Assembly: GCF_013608025.1 (NCBI RefSeq)
Contig: NZ_VDLV01000063.1
Coordinates: forward strand, 26,176-90,175
Source: Pseudomonas brassicacearum subsp. neoaurantiaca
GTDB lineage: Bacteria > Pseudomonadota > Gammaproteobacteria > Pseudomonadales > Pseudomonadaceae
DNA: 64,000 nucleotides
Direction of reading: 5' to 3'
Position 1 is the stretch's first letter; each line of letters starts with the position of its first letter. A program made the position numbers and the translations under genes. Below the pieces are notes generated by a model, which searched no databases, had not been told where the DNA came from, and saw only the letters and a program-made list of their open reading frames with translations. Below are positions 23,610-33,189 of this stretch, one piece after another.

Positions 23610-24219
23610 CATGACGACTCTCACTCCCCGCCGTACCGCCATCCTGACCTTCATTCGCGAACGCATCGCCGAACAGGGCCAGTCTCCCAGCCTCGCTGAA
23701 ATCAGCGAGGCGTTTGGTTTTGCCTCCCGCAGCGTGGCGCGCAAGCATGTGTTGGCGTTGACCGAAGCCGGGTTCATCGAGGTCAATCCGCACCAGGCCC
23801 GAGGCATTCGACTGTTGAACCAGCCGCCGCGCCCCGAGTTGCTGGATGTGCCGGTGCTCGGGCGGGTGGCCGCCGGTCTGCCGATCGGGGCCGATGCCGA
23901 AGTCCACAGCCGTCTCTTGCTGGACCCGGCGATTTTCACCAAGGCGCCGGATTACCTGCTGCGCGTCCAAGGCGATTCGATGATCGAGGACGGCATCCTC
24001 GATGGCGATCTGGTGGGCGTACAACGCACGCCCCAGGCCTCCAACGGGCAGATCGTCGTGGCACGCCTGGACGGTGAAGTGACCATCAAGCGTTTCGAGC
24101 GAGTCGGCGAACGGGTGCGCCTGTTGCCGCGCAACCCGGCCTATCAGCCGATCATCGTCGAAGCCGACCAGGACCTGGCGATAGAAGGCGTGTTTTGTGG
24201 CCTGGTGAGGCAAGGCTGA
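23602..24219 (+). CDS. lexA2: LexA2 repressor of the imuA-imuB-dnaE2 cassette
   Basis: A 205-residue LexA-family repressor. The N-terminal winged helix (RRTAILTFIRERIAEQGQSP, FASRSVARKHVLAL) is followed by the self-cleavage site Ala-Gly in VAAGLPIG, the catalytic serine in VQGDSMIEDG and the catalytic lysine in EVTIKRFER. After DNA damage RecA should trigger its cleavage and free the operon. ATG 23602 has a weak GAAAGAG upstream and lies inside the operator; ATG 23611 is a possible alternative. It is the first gene of the well-known lexA2-imuA-imuB-dnaE2 unit; the next gene overlaps its stop. Main cellular LexA would be encoded elsewhere. Confidence 0.93.
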   Translation: MYSMTTLTPRRTAILTFIRERIAEQGQSPSLAEISEAFGFASRSVARKHVLALTEAGFIEVNPHQARGIRLLNQPPRPELLDVPVLGRVAAGLPIGADAEVHSRLLLDPAIFTKAPDYLLRVQGDSMIEDGILDGDLVGVQRTPQASNGQIVVARLDGEVTIKRFERVGERVRLLPRNPAYQPIIVEADQDLAIEGVFCGLVRQG

Positions 24220-24842
24220 TGGGCGCCGTCGTTGCGTTGGACACGCTGTTCAATGGCGGCCAGGTCTGGAAGGGCCGGCCTGCGCCACCGGCCGCCAGCC
24301 CGCAACCCACCGGCCATGCGGCGCTGGACGCGGCATTGCCCAGTGGCGGCTGGCCGGAAGCGGCGTTGACGGAAATCCTCATCGGCGCGCCAGGCGTGGG
24401 CGAGTTGCAACTGGTGTGGCCGACCCTGGCGCGGCTGTCGGCGGCGGGGGAGCGGATCGTGCTGGTGGCGCCGCCCTTCGTGCCCTATCCCCAGGCCTGG
24501 CGAAACGCCGGGGTGGACTTGCGCCAGTTGTCGATCATCCAGGCCGATCCACGGGAAGCCTTGTGGGCCACCGAGCAATGCCTGCGTTCGGGCAGTTGCG
24601 GCGCGGTGTTGTGCTGGCCGCGCCAGGCGGATGACCGGGCCTTGCGCCGTTTGCAGGTCGCCGCGGAAACCGGCCAGACCCTGGCGTTCGCCTGGCGCTC
24701 GATCCAAGAAGCCATCAACCCGTCCCCCGCGGCCTTGCGCATCGCCATCGATGCTCGGCCCGCGCAACTGCGGGTGCTCAAGTCCCGCGGCGGGCTAGCC
24801 CGTTCGGCGCCGATCGCTTTTCCCACGCTCACAGGGCATTGA
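24219..24842 (+). CDS. imuA: ImuA, translesion-synthesis accessory protein (SulA/RecA-like)
   Basis: A 207-residue protein with a degenerate RecA-like fold. GHAALDAALPSGGWPEAALTE matches the start of the ImuA/SulA-related family, and EILIGAPGVGELQLVWPTLA replaces the ATP-binding loop without a clear Walker lysine. It works with ImuB and DnaE2 in SOS mutagenesis. The ATG overlaps the lexA2 stop by one base and imuB starts 7 bp after its stop. It is not the cell-division inhibitor SulA, which would be next to the main lexA. Confidence 0.9.
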   Translation: MGAVVALDTLFNGGQVWKGRPAPPAASPQPTGHAALDAALPSGGWPEAALTEILIGAPGVGELQLVWPTLARLSAAGERIVLVAPPFVPYPQAWRNAGVDLRQLSIIQADPREALWATEQCLRSGSCGAVLCWPRQADDRALRRLQVAAETGQTLAFAWRSIQEAINPSPAALRIAIDARPAQLRVLKSRGGLARSAPIAFPTLTGH

Positions 24843-24849
24843 GGTTGCG

Positions 24850-26271
24850 ATGCGCTGGGTCTGTATTCTCTTCCCGCAATTGGCGCTGGACGCCGCGCTG
24901 CGCCAGCGCCCCGATCCCGACGAGCCCCTGGCCCTGCTGACCGGTCCGGCCCAGCGCCGGGTGCTGCAAGCGGTCAACGAACCGGCCCGCGCCTTGGGCC
25001 TGCGCCCCGGCCAGACCATGACCGCCGCCCAGGCCTTGAGCAAAGGGTTCGCCACGGCCGAGTACGACGCGGCGCAAATCCAATATTGGCAACAATTTCT
25101 CGCCGCCTGGGCCTACCGTTTCAGCTCCCAGGTCAGCGTGCATTACCCGCGCACGGTGGTGTTCGAGATCGAATCGAGCCTGGGGCTGTTCGGACCGTGG
25201 CCGGTGTTCGAGGCGCGGTTGCGGGCCGAACTGACTGAACTGGGCTTTCGTCATCGCATCGTCGCCGCGCCCAATCCCGTGGCGGCGCGGACGCTGGCCA
25301 ATGCCTACGACGCCCTGGTGGTGCCCGATAACGAGACCTTGCAAGCGTACCTGGGACACATGCCGGTGGACCGGGTCGGCCTGACGCCGGAAGTTGCCAC
25401 GGCGTTGTCGCGCATGGGCCTGCGCCAGCTCGGCCAAGTCCAGGCCTTGCCCCGGCACACCTTGGCGCGGCGCTTCGAAGCCGACATGCTCAAGCACCTC
25501 GACGCGCTGGTGGGCAGCCGCACCCTGGCGCTGTCGTTCTACCTGCCGCCGGACCGTTTCGATGTGCGCATCGAACTCAATTACGACGTGCAATCCCACC
25601 AGGCATTGCTCTTTCCGTTGCGCCGATTGACCGGTGACCTGTCGGCCTACCTGTGTGGCCGCGACAGCGGCGTGCAGCGTTTTGACCTGCGCCTGGAGCA
25701 CGCCGGTTTACCGGACACGGTCATCAAGGTCGGCCTGCTCAGCGCCGAGCGGGATGCTTCGATGCTGTTCGAGCTGGCCCGGGGCCGTCTCGAACAGGTG
25801 CAGGTCGAGGCGCCCGTGCGCGGCTTTCGCTTGTGTGCCGAAGACCTGCCGAGCTTCGTACCCCAGCGCCTGGAATTGTTCGATGAACGTCCCCAGCAGT
25901 CCTTGCCTTGGGAGCAGTTGCGCGAACGGCTGCGGGCGCGCCTCGGTGACGAAGCCGTGCAAGGGCTGGGGTTTGGCGATGATCATCGGCCCGAATGCGC
26001 TTGGCAGATGAAACCCCAGCCGCAACAACAGGCATGTCCGCTGCGCGAGGATATCCAGCGCCCCGGCTGGCTGCTCGGCGAGCCCCAGGCTTTGCCCGAA
26101 GGCCAAGCGCGAATCCTCATGGGCCCGGAGCGCATCGAATCCGGCTGGTGGGATGGGGCCGACGTGCGCCGCGACTACTATCTGGTCGAAACCCGTGCCG
26201 GCCAACGTGGCTGGGCCTATCGGCCGGTGGGCGAGGGCGGGCCGTTGTGGCTGCAAGGCTGGTTCGCATGA
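24850..26271 (+). CDS. imuB: ImuB, inactive Y-family polymerase-like protein
   Basis: A 473-residue Y-family homologue that acts as the hub of the ImuA-ImuB-DnaE2 mutasome by binding the beta clamp. The polymerase catalytic acids appear lost: where active members have an Asp-x-Asp near the N-terminus this protein reads WVCILFPQLALDAAL, and the Ser-x-Asp-Glu region reads FEIESSLGLFG. The little-finger region follows. A candidate clamp-binding segment is QRLELFDERPQ near residue 340. Its stop overlaps the dnaE2 start (ATGA). The loss of acids is typical for ImuB, so this is expected rather than a defect. Confidence 0.92.
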   Translation: MRWVCILFPQLALDAALRQRPDPDEPLALLTGPAQRRVLQAVNEPARALGLRPGQTMTAAQALSKGFATAEYDAAQIQYWQQFLAAWAYRFSSQVSVHYPRTVVFEIESSLGLFGPWPVFEARLRAELTELGFRHRIVAAPNPVAARTLANAYDALVVPDNETLQAYLGHMPVDRVGLTPEVATALSRMGLRQLGQVQALPRHTLARRFEADMLKHLDALVGSRTLALSFYLPPDRFDVRIELNYDVQSHQALLFPLRRLTGDLSAYLCGRDSGVQRFDLRLEHAGLPDTVIKVGLLSAERDASMLFELARGRLEQVQVEAPVRGFRLCAEDLPSFVPQRLELFDERPQQSLPWEQLRERLRARLGDEAVQGLGFGDDHRPECAWQMKPQPQQQACPLREDIQRPGWLLGEPQALPEGQARILMGPERIESGWWDGADVRRDYYLVETRAGQRGWAYRPVGEGGPLWLQGWFA

Positions 26272-29200
26272 ACGTCGAATACGCCGAGCTGCATTGCCTG
26301 TCGAACTTCAGTTTCCAGCGCGGCGCCTCCAGCGCCCTGGAGCTGTGCCGTCGTGCCAAGCAGCAGGGCTATCGGGCTCTGGCGATCACCGATGAATGCA
26401 CCCTGGCCGGGATCGTCCGGGCCTGGCAGGCAGCCAGGGAACTGGAGCTGCAACTGATCATCGGCAGCGAAATACAGGTCGAGGACGGTCCGAAGCTGGT
26501 GTTGCTGGTGGAAAACATCGAAGGCTACCAGGCCTTGTGCCGGCTGATCACCCGCGCCCGGCGCCGCAGCGAGAAGGGCCGTTATCGCATCGTTCGGGAA
26601 GACTTCGACGAGCCGCTGCCGGGGCTACTCGCGCTGTGGGTGCCCGATGGCAAGGAGCCCGAGGCGCAAGGGCACTGGCTCCAACAGGTGTTCAACGCAC
26701 GCCTGTGGCTGGCCGTGCAGTTGCATTGCGGGCAAGACGATCGGCGGCGGCTGGCGGACTTGCTCGCATTGGCCGAATGCCTGGGCCTTCCGGCCGTCGC
26801 CACGGGGGATGTGCACATGCATGTGCGGGGTCGTCGCGCCTTGCAAGACACCATGACCGCGATCCGTCACCACGTCACCGTCGCTGAGGCCGGTCAGCGC
26901 TTGCACCCCAACGGCGAACGCCATTTGCGCAGCCTTGAGGCCCTGGCCGATCTCTATCCCCGCGCCTTGCTCGATGAAACCGTGGAAATTGCTCGGCGTT
27001 GCACGTTCGACCTCGGTCAGTTGCGCTATGAATACCCGCGCGAGCTGGTGCCCGAGGGCCATGATCCGACGTCCTGGCTGCGGGAACTGACCGAGCGCGG
27101 CATGCGCGAGCGGTGGAAGGGCGGTGTGAAGGACAAGGTGCGGGCGCAGATCGAAAGCGAGTTGGCGCTGATTGCCGAGCTTGGCTACGACAGCTATTTC
27201 CTCACCGTGCAGGACATCGTCAGCTTCGCTCGCAGTCGCCATATCCTCTGCCAGGGCCGGGGCTCGGCGGCGAACTCGGCGGTGTGCTACGCCTTGGGCA
27301 TCACCGAAATCGACCCGGCCCAGACGGATATGTTGTTCGAACGCTTCCTGTCCCGCGAGCGCAATGAGCCGCCGGACATTGACGTCGATTTCGAGCACGA
27401 GCGTCGCGAAGAAGTCCTGCAGTACGTGTTCCAGCGCTACGGTCGGCATCGTGCGGCGTTGACGGCGGTGGTCAGCAGTTACCACGGCGCTGGTGCGGTG
27501 CGCGACGTGGCCAAGGCCCTGGGCCTGCCGCCGGACCAGGTCAATGCACTGGCCGATTGCTGTGGTCGCTGGAGCGATGAAGCGCCGCCGCTGGATCGTT
27601 TGCGCGAAGGAGGATTCGATCCCGAAAGCCCAGTGCTGCGCCGGGTATTGAGCCTGACCCAGCAACTGATCGGCTTCCCCCGGCACCTGTCCCAGCACCC
27701 CGGCGGCTTCGTGATTTCCCAGCAACCCTTGGACACCCTGGTGCCGGTGGAAAACGCCGCGATGGCCGAGCGCACCATCATCCAGTGGGACAAGGACGAC
27801 CTCGATGCGGTCGGGCTGCTCAAAGTGGACATTCTGGCCTTGGGCATGCTCAGCGCGATCCGCCGTTGTTTCGACCTGGTCGCACATTACCGGGGTGTGC
27901 GGCATACCCTGGCGTCGTTGACCAAGGACGATCGCGCGACATTCGAGATGATCAGCCGCGCCGACACCATCGGCGTGTTCCAGATCGAATCCCGGGCGCA
28001 GATGGCGATGCTGCCCCGGCTCAAGCCCAAGGATTACTACGACCTGGTGATCGAAGTGGCCATCGTGCGGCCGGGACCGATCCAGGGCGGGATGGTGCAT
28101 CCGTACCTGCGGCGGCGCAATGGAGAAGAGGCGATCACTTATCCGTCGCCGGAATTGGAAGAGGTACTGGGCCGAACCTTGGGCATTCCATTGTTCCAGG
28201 AACAGGTCATGCAGATCGCCATTGTGGCCGCCGGCTACAGCCCGGGCGAAGCGGACCAGTTACGCCGATCGATGGCCGCCTGGAAGCGCCACGGCGGGCT
28301 TGAACCGCACAAGAAAAGATTGGCCGAGGGCATGGAAGCCAAGGGGTACAAACCTGAATATGCCGCGCAGCTTTTCGAGCAGATCAAAGGCTTCGGCAAT
28401 TACGGTTTTCCTGAATCCCACGCCGCCAGTTTCGCCTTGCTGACCTACGCCAGCAGTTGGCTCAAATGCCACGAGCCGGCGGCGTTCGCCTGTGCACTGA
28501 TCAACAGCTGGCCCATGGGTTTCTACAGCCCGGATCAAATCCTCCAGGATGCCCGCCGACACCACTTGCAGATCCGTCCGGTGGACGTGCGGGCCAGTGA
28601 CTGGGAATGCAGCCTGGAACCGATGGAAGGCCGGCAACCGGCGATTCGCATGGGCTTGCGCCTGATCAAAGGGTTTCGCGAGGACGATGCCCGGCGTATC
28701 GAAGCGGCGCGCAGGGAGCGGGCTTTCAGCGATGTGGCCGACCTGGGCGAGCGGGCGCGACTCGACGCCAGGGCCATGGAGCAATTGGCCGACGCCGATG
28801 CCTTGCGCGGCCTGGCCGGCGATCGTCATCGCGCCCGCTGGGAAATCGCTGGCGTGGAAAGACAACTGGGCTTGTTCGCGGGCTTGCCCAGCCAGGAAGA
28901 ACCCACCGTGGACTTGCCGACCCCCACGGTGGGGGAAAACCTGTTCGCCGACTACGCCACGGTGGGCACGACGTTGGGGCCCCATCCACTGGCCTTGCTG
29001 CGCTCCGAATTACGCGCCCGGCGCTGCCGCAGCTCGCGGGAATTGCAGGCTGTCGAACATGGCCGCAACGTTAGCGTCGCCGGGCTGGTCACCGGCCGCC
29101 AGCGCCCGGGCACGGCCAGCGGCGTGACCTTTGTTACGCTGGAAGATGAGTTCGGCAACCTCAACGTGGTGGTCTGGCGCGACTTGGCCGAACGCCAGCG

Positions 29201-29345
29201 CAAGGTCCTGGTGGGCTCGCAATTGCTCAGGGTGGATGGGCGCTGGGAGAGTGTCGGCGAGGTCCGCCATCTCATCGCAGGACGCCTGAGCGATTTGAGT
29301 GAGTTGCTGGCGGGCATCCATGTGCGCAGTCGGGATTTCCGCTGA
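26268..29345 (+). CDS. dnaE2: error-prone DNA polymerase DnaE2 (ImuC)
   Basis: A 1025-residue C-family polymerase that copies damaged DNA with low fidelity during the SOS response. The PHP domain starts YAELHCLSNFSFQRGASSAL. The polymerase core shows GRGSAANSAVCYALGITEID and the catalytic acids in PPDIDVDFEHERREEVLQYV, then the finger region. The C-terminus has an OB-fold nucleic-acid binding part (VSVAGLVTGRQRPGTASG). I chose ATG 26268, which overlaps the imuB stop; the upstream part of the frame lies within imuB. The length is normal. A REPIN lies 17 bp after the stop, ending the cassette. Confidence 0.96.
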   Translation: MNVEYAELHCLSNFSFQRGASSALELCRRAKQQGYRALAITDECTLAGIVRAWQAARELELQLIIGSEIQVEDGPKLVLLVENIEGYQALCRLITRARRRSEKGRYRIVREDFDEPLPGLLALWVPDGKEPEAQGHWLQQVFNARLWLAVQLHCGQDDRRRLADLLALAECLGLPAVATGDVHMHVRGRRALQDTMTAIRHHVTVAEAGQRLHPNGERHLRSLEALADLYPRALLDETVEIARRCTFDLGQLRYEYPRELVPEGHDPTSWLRELTERGMRERWKGGVKDKVRAQIESELALIAELGYDSYFLTVQDIVSFARSRHILCQGRGSAANSAVCYALGITEIDPAQTDMLFERFLSRERNEPPDIDVDFEHERREEVLQYVFQRYGRHRAALTAVVSSYHGAGAVRDVAKALGLPPDQVNALADCCGRWSDEAPPLDRLREGGFDPESPVLRRVLSLTQQLIGFPRHLSQHPGGFVISQQPLDTLVPVENAAMAERTIIQWDKDDLDAVGLLKVDILALGMLSAIRRCFDLVAHYRGVRHTLASLTKDDRATFEMISRADTIGVFQIESRAQMAMLPRLKPKDYYDLVIEVAIVRPGPIQGGMVHPYLRRRNGEEAITYPSPELEEVLGRTLGIPLFQEQVMQIAIVAAGYSPGEADQLRRSMAAWKRHGGLEPHKKRLAEGMEAKGYKPEYAAQLFEQIKGFGNYGFPESHAASFALLTYASSWLKCHEPAAFACALINSWPMGFYSPDQILQDARRHHLQIRPVDVRASDWECSLEPMEGRQPAIRMGLRLIKGFREDDARRIEAARRERAFSDVADLGERARLDARAMEQLADADALRGLAGDRHRARWEIAGVERQLGLFAGLPSQEEPTVDLPTPTVGENLFADYATVGTTLGPHPLALLRSELRARRCRSSRELQAVEHGRNVSVAGLVTGRQRPGTASGVTFVTLEDEFGNLNVVVWRDLAERQRKVLVGSQLLRVDGRWESVGEVRHLIAGRLSDLSELLAGIHVRSRDFR

Positions 29346-29362
29346 ACTTTTGGTTGAAATCT

Positions 29363-29492
29363 GTGGCGAGGGGATTTATCCCCGCTGGGCTGCGAAGCAG
29401 ACCCAATACGGTCGATTCCGAACAATCTGACACACCTCAGTGTCGGGTTTGGGGCCGCTTCGCAGCCAAGCGGGGATAAATCCCCTCGCCAC
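29363..29492. repeat. REPIN-like inverted repeat, GTGGCGAGGGGATTTATCC family
   Basis: GTGGCGAGGGGATTTATCCC at 29363 and its complement ending at 29492, with inner GCGAAGC arms. Same variant as at 2906-3028; placed right after dnaE2. Confidence 0.85.
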
Positions 29493-29611
29493 AAGGCCCG
29501 GCGCAAAAGCCTTTGCATGAAACCAATTGCCAACCCAGTGCTCGAAGCACTAGCACAAGGGACTTGTGGTATGCCGCTTCCCTGCTGGTAGTTTGAGGTG
29601 AGAGTCGTTCC

Positions 29612-31723
29612 ATGAAGTTCTTATCCCAGAGTAACGGGTGTCCCGGTTGGGACGGAGAGATGGCCCGGCGCATCCGGGCGCACGATTGGAGTCGCACCGA
29701 ACTGGGTGCGATCGAGCATTGGTCCGCCAGCTTGCGCAGCGCGGTCCAAGTGATGCTGGCGTCGCCCTTGCCGATGGTCATGTTGTGGGGCCGCCAGGGC
29801 TTCATGATCTACAACGATGCCTATGCCGAATTTGCCGGCGGTCGCCATCCGTACCTGCTGGGACGGGCGGTGGAGTTGGGGTGGCCGGAGGTGGCCGAGT
29901 TCAACCGCCATGTATTGGACGTGTGCCTGGCTGGCGGCACGTTGTCCTACCGCAGCAAGGAACTGGTGCTGCTGCGTGACGGCAAGCCCGAAGACGTCTG
30001 GATGGATCTCTACTACAGCCCGGTGCCGGACGATGACCAATCGCCGGCCGGCGTGTTGGCGATCGTGGTGGAAACCACCGAACTGGTGCTGAGCGAGCGG
30101 GCCCGGCAAGAGGCCGAGCGCAGCTATCGCGCGGTCAATGAGCGCATCCAGCTGGCGCTTTCTGCTGGGCCGTTGCTGGGGTCGTTTGTTTGGGATATCA
30201 CCACCGACACACTGTCTGGCGACGAGCGTTTCGCCCGTACGTTTGGCTATCCGCCTGAGTGCCCGCTGGATGCACTGCCCATCGAGATTGCTCGCCAGCG
30301 CATCCATCCTGATGACATCGAGGACGTGGAGCAGCGGGTCGATCTGACCTTGCGCACGGGCGTTCCCTACACCGCTGAATACCGTTTGCGTCGTGCCGAG
30401 GGCGATTACCTTTGGGTGCTGGCCAGCGGTCGATGCGAGTTCGATGCGTTGGGCAAGCCCCTGCGTTTTCCCGGCGTGCTGATCGACATCAACGAGCGCA
30501 AGGCCGCCGAAGCGTCGCTGCTCAAGTTCACCCGCGACCTGGAGCAGCGCGTCGATAATGAAGTGCAGGCGCGCCTGGCAGCCGAAGAACAGCTGCGCCA
30601 ATCACAGAAACTCGAAGCCATCGGCGGACTCACGGGCGGCGTCGCCCATGACTTCAACAACCTGCTCCAGGTGATCGCTGGCAACCTGCACTTGTTGGCT
30701 CGCCACGAGCCTGACAATCCCAATGTGCAACGGCGGGTCGGCGCGTCGATCGAAGCGGTGGAGCGGGGCGCCAAGTTGTCATCGCAGTTGCTGGCTTTCG
30801 CCCGTCGCCAGCCGCTGTCGCCGGCGGTCTACAACCCTCGTCGCATCTACGATGGCCTGGGAGAATTGCTGCAACGGGCGCTGGGCGAAACCATCCGGAT
30901 CGATGTGTCGTTGCCCCCTGAGCCGTGGTGCATCCATGTCGATCGCAACCAGTTGGAAAATGCCCTGCTGAATCTGGCAATCAATGCGCGCGATGCCATG
31001 GGTGGCGAAGGCGTCATCAGCATGGTCGGGGAAAATATTGCCCTGGACGAATCGTCCTGCGCTGGCAAAGGTGTCGTGGCCGGTGACTACGTGCGATTGT
31101 CGGTGATCGATCGGGGCGCCGGCATGGCGCCCGAAGTCTTGAACCAGGTGTTCGAGCCGTTCTTTACCACCAAGACCGATGGCCAGGGCACCGGACTCGG
31201 CTTGAGCATGGTGTTCGGGTTCGTCAAGCAGAGTGGCGGGCATATCGAGATTGCCAGCCACCCGGGGGAAGGCACGCAAGTGCACATGTACTTCCCCCGC
31301 AGCCATAAGCCTGAATCTGCGGAGCAGGCGCACCTCCGCACGCTCCAGCCCGGCCTGCAGGAAACGATCCTGGTGGTCGAAGACAACGATGACGTGCGCG
31401 GAGCGTCGGTGGAATTGCTGGAACAGTTCGGTTATCGAACGCTGACCGCCGCCAACGGCGACGAGGCGATGAAGCTGTTGCTCGACAACGTCTCGGTGGA
31501 CCTGATCTTCACTGACGTGGTCATGCCCGGCCTGATCAAGAGCTCCGACCTGGCGGCCTGGGCCAAGGTGCAGACCCCGCCGGTGCCGGTCCTGTTCACG
31601 TCGGGACATACCCGCGACATCATTTCGCGTAACCACCAGTTGAGCCCCGATACGCATCTGTTGAGCAAGCCGTACAGCCCGGATGCGTTGGCGCGGATGG
31701 TCAGTTCGGTACTGGGTGATTGA
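29612..31723 (+). CDS. soluble hybrid sensor histidine kinase (PAS-PAS-HisKA-HATPase-REC)
   Basis: A 703-residue kinase without transmembrane segments. An N-terminal PAS-like domain occupies about residues 25-160, and a second PAS with PAC at ~175-310 contains YRLRRAEGDYLWVLASG. The dimerisation helix carries the phospho-acceptor H346 in GGVAHDFNNLLQV. The ATPase domain has NLAINARDAM, DRGAGM and GTGLGLSMVFGF. The C-terminal receiver has D635 in LIFTDVVMPG and the Lys in LLSKPYSP. It resembles the cytoplasmic bacteriophytochrome-like kinases common in Pseudomonas. No response regulator is adjacent; the receiver at 5227 is a similar type but 24 kb away. The signal is unknown. Confidence 0.92.
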   Translation: MKFLSQSNGCPGWDGEMARRIRAHDWSRTELGAIEHWSASLRSAVQVMLASPLPMVMLWGRQGFMIYNDAYAEFAGGRHPYLLGRAVELGWPEVAEFNRHVLDVCLAGGTLSYRSKELVLLRDGKPEDVWMDLYYSPVPDDDQSPAGVLAIVVETTELVLSERARQEAERSYRAVNERIQLALSAGPLLGSFVWDITTDTLSGDERFARTFGYPPECPLDALPIEIARQRIHPDDIEDVEQRVDLTLRTGVPYTAEYRLRRAEGDYLWVLASGRCEFDALGKPLRFPGVLIDINERKAAEASLLKFTRDLEQRVDNEVQARLAAEEQLRQSQKLEAIGGLTGGVAHDFNNLLQVIAGNLHLLARHEPDNPNVQRRVGASIEAVERGAKLSSQLLAFARRQPLSPAVYNPRRIYDGLGELLQRALGETIRIDVSLPPEPWCIHVDRNQLENALLNLAINARDAMGGEGVISMVGENIALDESSCAGKGVVAGDYVRLSVIDRGAGMAPEVLNQVFEPFFTTKTDGQGTGLGLSMVFGFVKQSGGHIEIASHPGEGTQVHMYFPRSHKPESAEQAHLRTLQPGLQETILVVEDNDDVRGASVELLEQFGYRTLTAANGDEAMKLLLDNVSVDLIFTDVVMPGLIKSSDLAAWAKVQTPPVPVLFTSGHTRDIISRNHQLSPDTHLLSKPYSPDALARMVSSVLGD

Positions 31724-31819
31724 ATCCGGTGCTGTAAAAGATGGAACCCAAGCCGCTGTCCTGCCTTCGAATGACCAGGGCCGATGACTTATTCGGCCGT
31801 GTCATGAATGAGGTGTCCA

Positions 31820-32086
31820 ATGAGCGATCCTGCAAATACTCAGCAACAGGGCCAGACGCAGACCCAGTCCTCACGTAACGATCCGGCTGTCGATCCGCAA
31901 GTGCCGGGCCAGCAGCCTGCCAGTCCGTCTGGAACGCATGAGGCTCATAGTGCTGCCAGCGAGGTCGATCAGAAGAAGCGTCATCAGGATAATGACAATA
32001 CCTACAGCCCGGGTTTCAAGCCGGAGCCGGACCGGGCGGGGCCTGGTGACAAGACTGATGCGGATATTGATACCGCGGATGGCTGA
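31820..32086 (+). CDS. small hydrophilic hypothetical protein, 88 residues
   Basis: ATG 31820 follows a good GAGGTG. The product is extremely polar: MSDPANTQQQGQTQTQ at the start, many Gln, Asp, Pro and Ser residues, and no hydrophobic core. It is probably intrinsically disordered, of the kind seen among stress-related small proteins of Pseudomonas. A strong terminator follows 5 bp after its stop. I cannot assign a family. It lies between a hybrid kinase and a DUF4142 gene, both plausible stress functions, but no operon is formed. Confidence 0.7.
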   Translation: MSDPANTQQQGQTQTQSSRNDPAVDPQVPGQQPASPSGTHEAHSAASEVDQKKRHQDNDNTYSPGFKPEPDRAGPGDKTDADIDTADG

Positions 32087-32091
32087 TCAAT

Positions 32092-32121
32092 AGAAAGCCC
32101 GACTCGAGAGTCGGGCTTTCT
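32092..32121. terminator. intrinsic terminator shared by convergent genes
   Basis: Perfect 14-bp arms, AGAAAGCCCGACTC and GAGTCGGGCTTTCT, with a 2-bp centre and T-rich flank. It lies between the small hydrophilic gene (plus) and the DUF4142 gene (minus) and can serve both. Confidence 0.93.
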
Positions 32122-32136
32122 TATTCATGTGCTGCG

Positions 32137-32658
32137 TTATTTACTGGGGTGGGCCGCCTGAAGCTTCTTGGCCATCTCCAAGTGATGCTGTAAGTCTGGC
32201 AGCATTTTCTGAGCGAACGCTTTCAGCTCGGTATTGCCAGGCTTCTTGTCATCAGTAACCGTCTCGGCCTCTTTCTTGAACAGGGCGACGGTTTCTTCGT
32301 GAGCCATTACTTGATTATTCGCATAGGCCGGATCGAAAGACTCGTCGCGCACGTCGAGGATCTTGGCCTTGGCCTTTTTCATCAACGTGGTGTCGTCCGG
32401 TACTTCGATGTCATGTTTCTTCGCCAGCGCCTTCAGCTCTTCGTTGGCCTTGGTGTGGTCGGCGATCATCTTGTTGGCGAACTCCTTGATGTCCGCCGAT
32501 TGGCTTTTCTGCAGCGCCAGCTTGCCTGTTTCGATTTCCGCGATACCGCCGGCCGCCGCGTTGTCGACGAAGTCGCTGGAGGTCGCGGCCCATGCCATGC
32601 CCATGCTGCTACTCAGGGCAACAGCCAGGCCGAGTTGACGCAGGGTAAATCTGTCCAT
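32137..32658 (-). CDS. exported DUF4142 protein
   Basis: A 173-residue secreted protein. Residues 1-25 form a signal peptide (MDRFTLRQLGLAVALSSSMG then MAWA-ATSS). The mature part is a ferritin-like helical DUF4142 domain, with the typical SSDFVDNAAAGGIAEIETG start and a His/Glu-containing helix (KMIADHTKANEELKALAKKH). I chose ATG 32658, preceded by GGAGA; the longer frame upstream lacks a ribosome binding site. Members are often induced by osmotic or stationary-phase stress; no enzymatic role is established. It converges with the small hydrophilic gene. Confidence 0.88.
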   Translation of the reverse strand: MDRFTLRQLGLAVALSSSMGMAWAATSSDFVDNAAAGGIAEIETGKLALQKSQSADIKEFANKMIADHTKANEELKALAKKHDIEVPDDTTLMKKAKAKILDVRDESFDPAYANNQVMAHEETVALFKKEAETVTDDKKPGNTELKAFAQKMLPDLQHHLEMAKKLQAAHPSK

Positions 32659-32874
32659 AGGTAAGTCTCCACACAGGTTGTACAGATGATTCTCGTGGTA
32701 CTGATCAATGGAGGGGAAAGCGCGGGGGAAGGTTTGATCGGAGCGCGTCGCGGTACGACGAACGGTCACCGCTGGTCGGATTGGCGGTCGACAGAACCCG
32801 ACCGGCAAGGCCATGCTGATGACAGGCAGTGCCCCGAAAAGCACGTGCCACCGAACTCACGAAGGAGGTGCTCC

Positions 32875-33108
32875 ATGCCGGTGTCCCATGATCTTTGCCA
32901 GGATCTGAAGTGCACAGAAGAAGACATCCTGAAAAAGCGCCGGGAGGACGAGAGTCTCGACGCGCTGATCAAACAATACGCCAGGCTTGATGCCGAGCTG
33001 GTGAAGGCCGAGAAACCACCTGTGGTCCTCGCTGATGTGGCCCTGGAGACGCTCAAGAAGGAGCGGCTGCAGATCAAGGACCAGATCGCTGCACGGATGC
33101 AAATGTAG
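32875..33108 (+). CDS. YdcH/DUF465-like small coiled-coil protein
   Basis: A 77-residue, highly charged helical protein. ATG 32875 has an excellent GAAGGAGGTG upstream. The LIKQYARLDAELVKAEKP and LETLKKERLQIKDQIAARM segments match the two-helix coiled coil of the YdcH/DUF465 family. It contains Cys residues in HDLCQDLKCTEED that are not usual for the family. Function is unknown. It stands alone between the divergent DUF4142 gene and a LysR gene. Confidence 0.78.
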   Translation: MPVSHDLCQDLKCTEEDILKKRREDESLDALIKQYARLDAELVKAEKPPVVLADVALETLKKERLQIKDQIAARMQM

Positions 33109-33137
33109 TCATGACGGCCTTCTGCTAAGCGCTTTTC

Positions 33138-33178
33138 GTGGCGAGGGAGCTTGCTCCCGCTGGGCCGCGAAGCGGCCC
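33138..33178. repeat. single REP unit, GTGGCGAGGGAGC family
   Basis: GTGGCGAGGGAGCTTGCTCC followed by GCGAAGCGGCC, without its inverted partner. It lies between the DUF465 gene and the end of the LysR gene. Confidence 0.7.
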
Positions 33179-33189
33179 CACCCAATCCA

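Noticed and set aside
24219..24842. Cell-division inhibitor sulA
   Set aside because: Related fold, but position between lexA2 and imuB and the sequence pattern identify ImuA.
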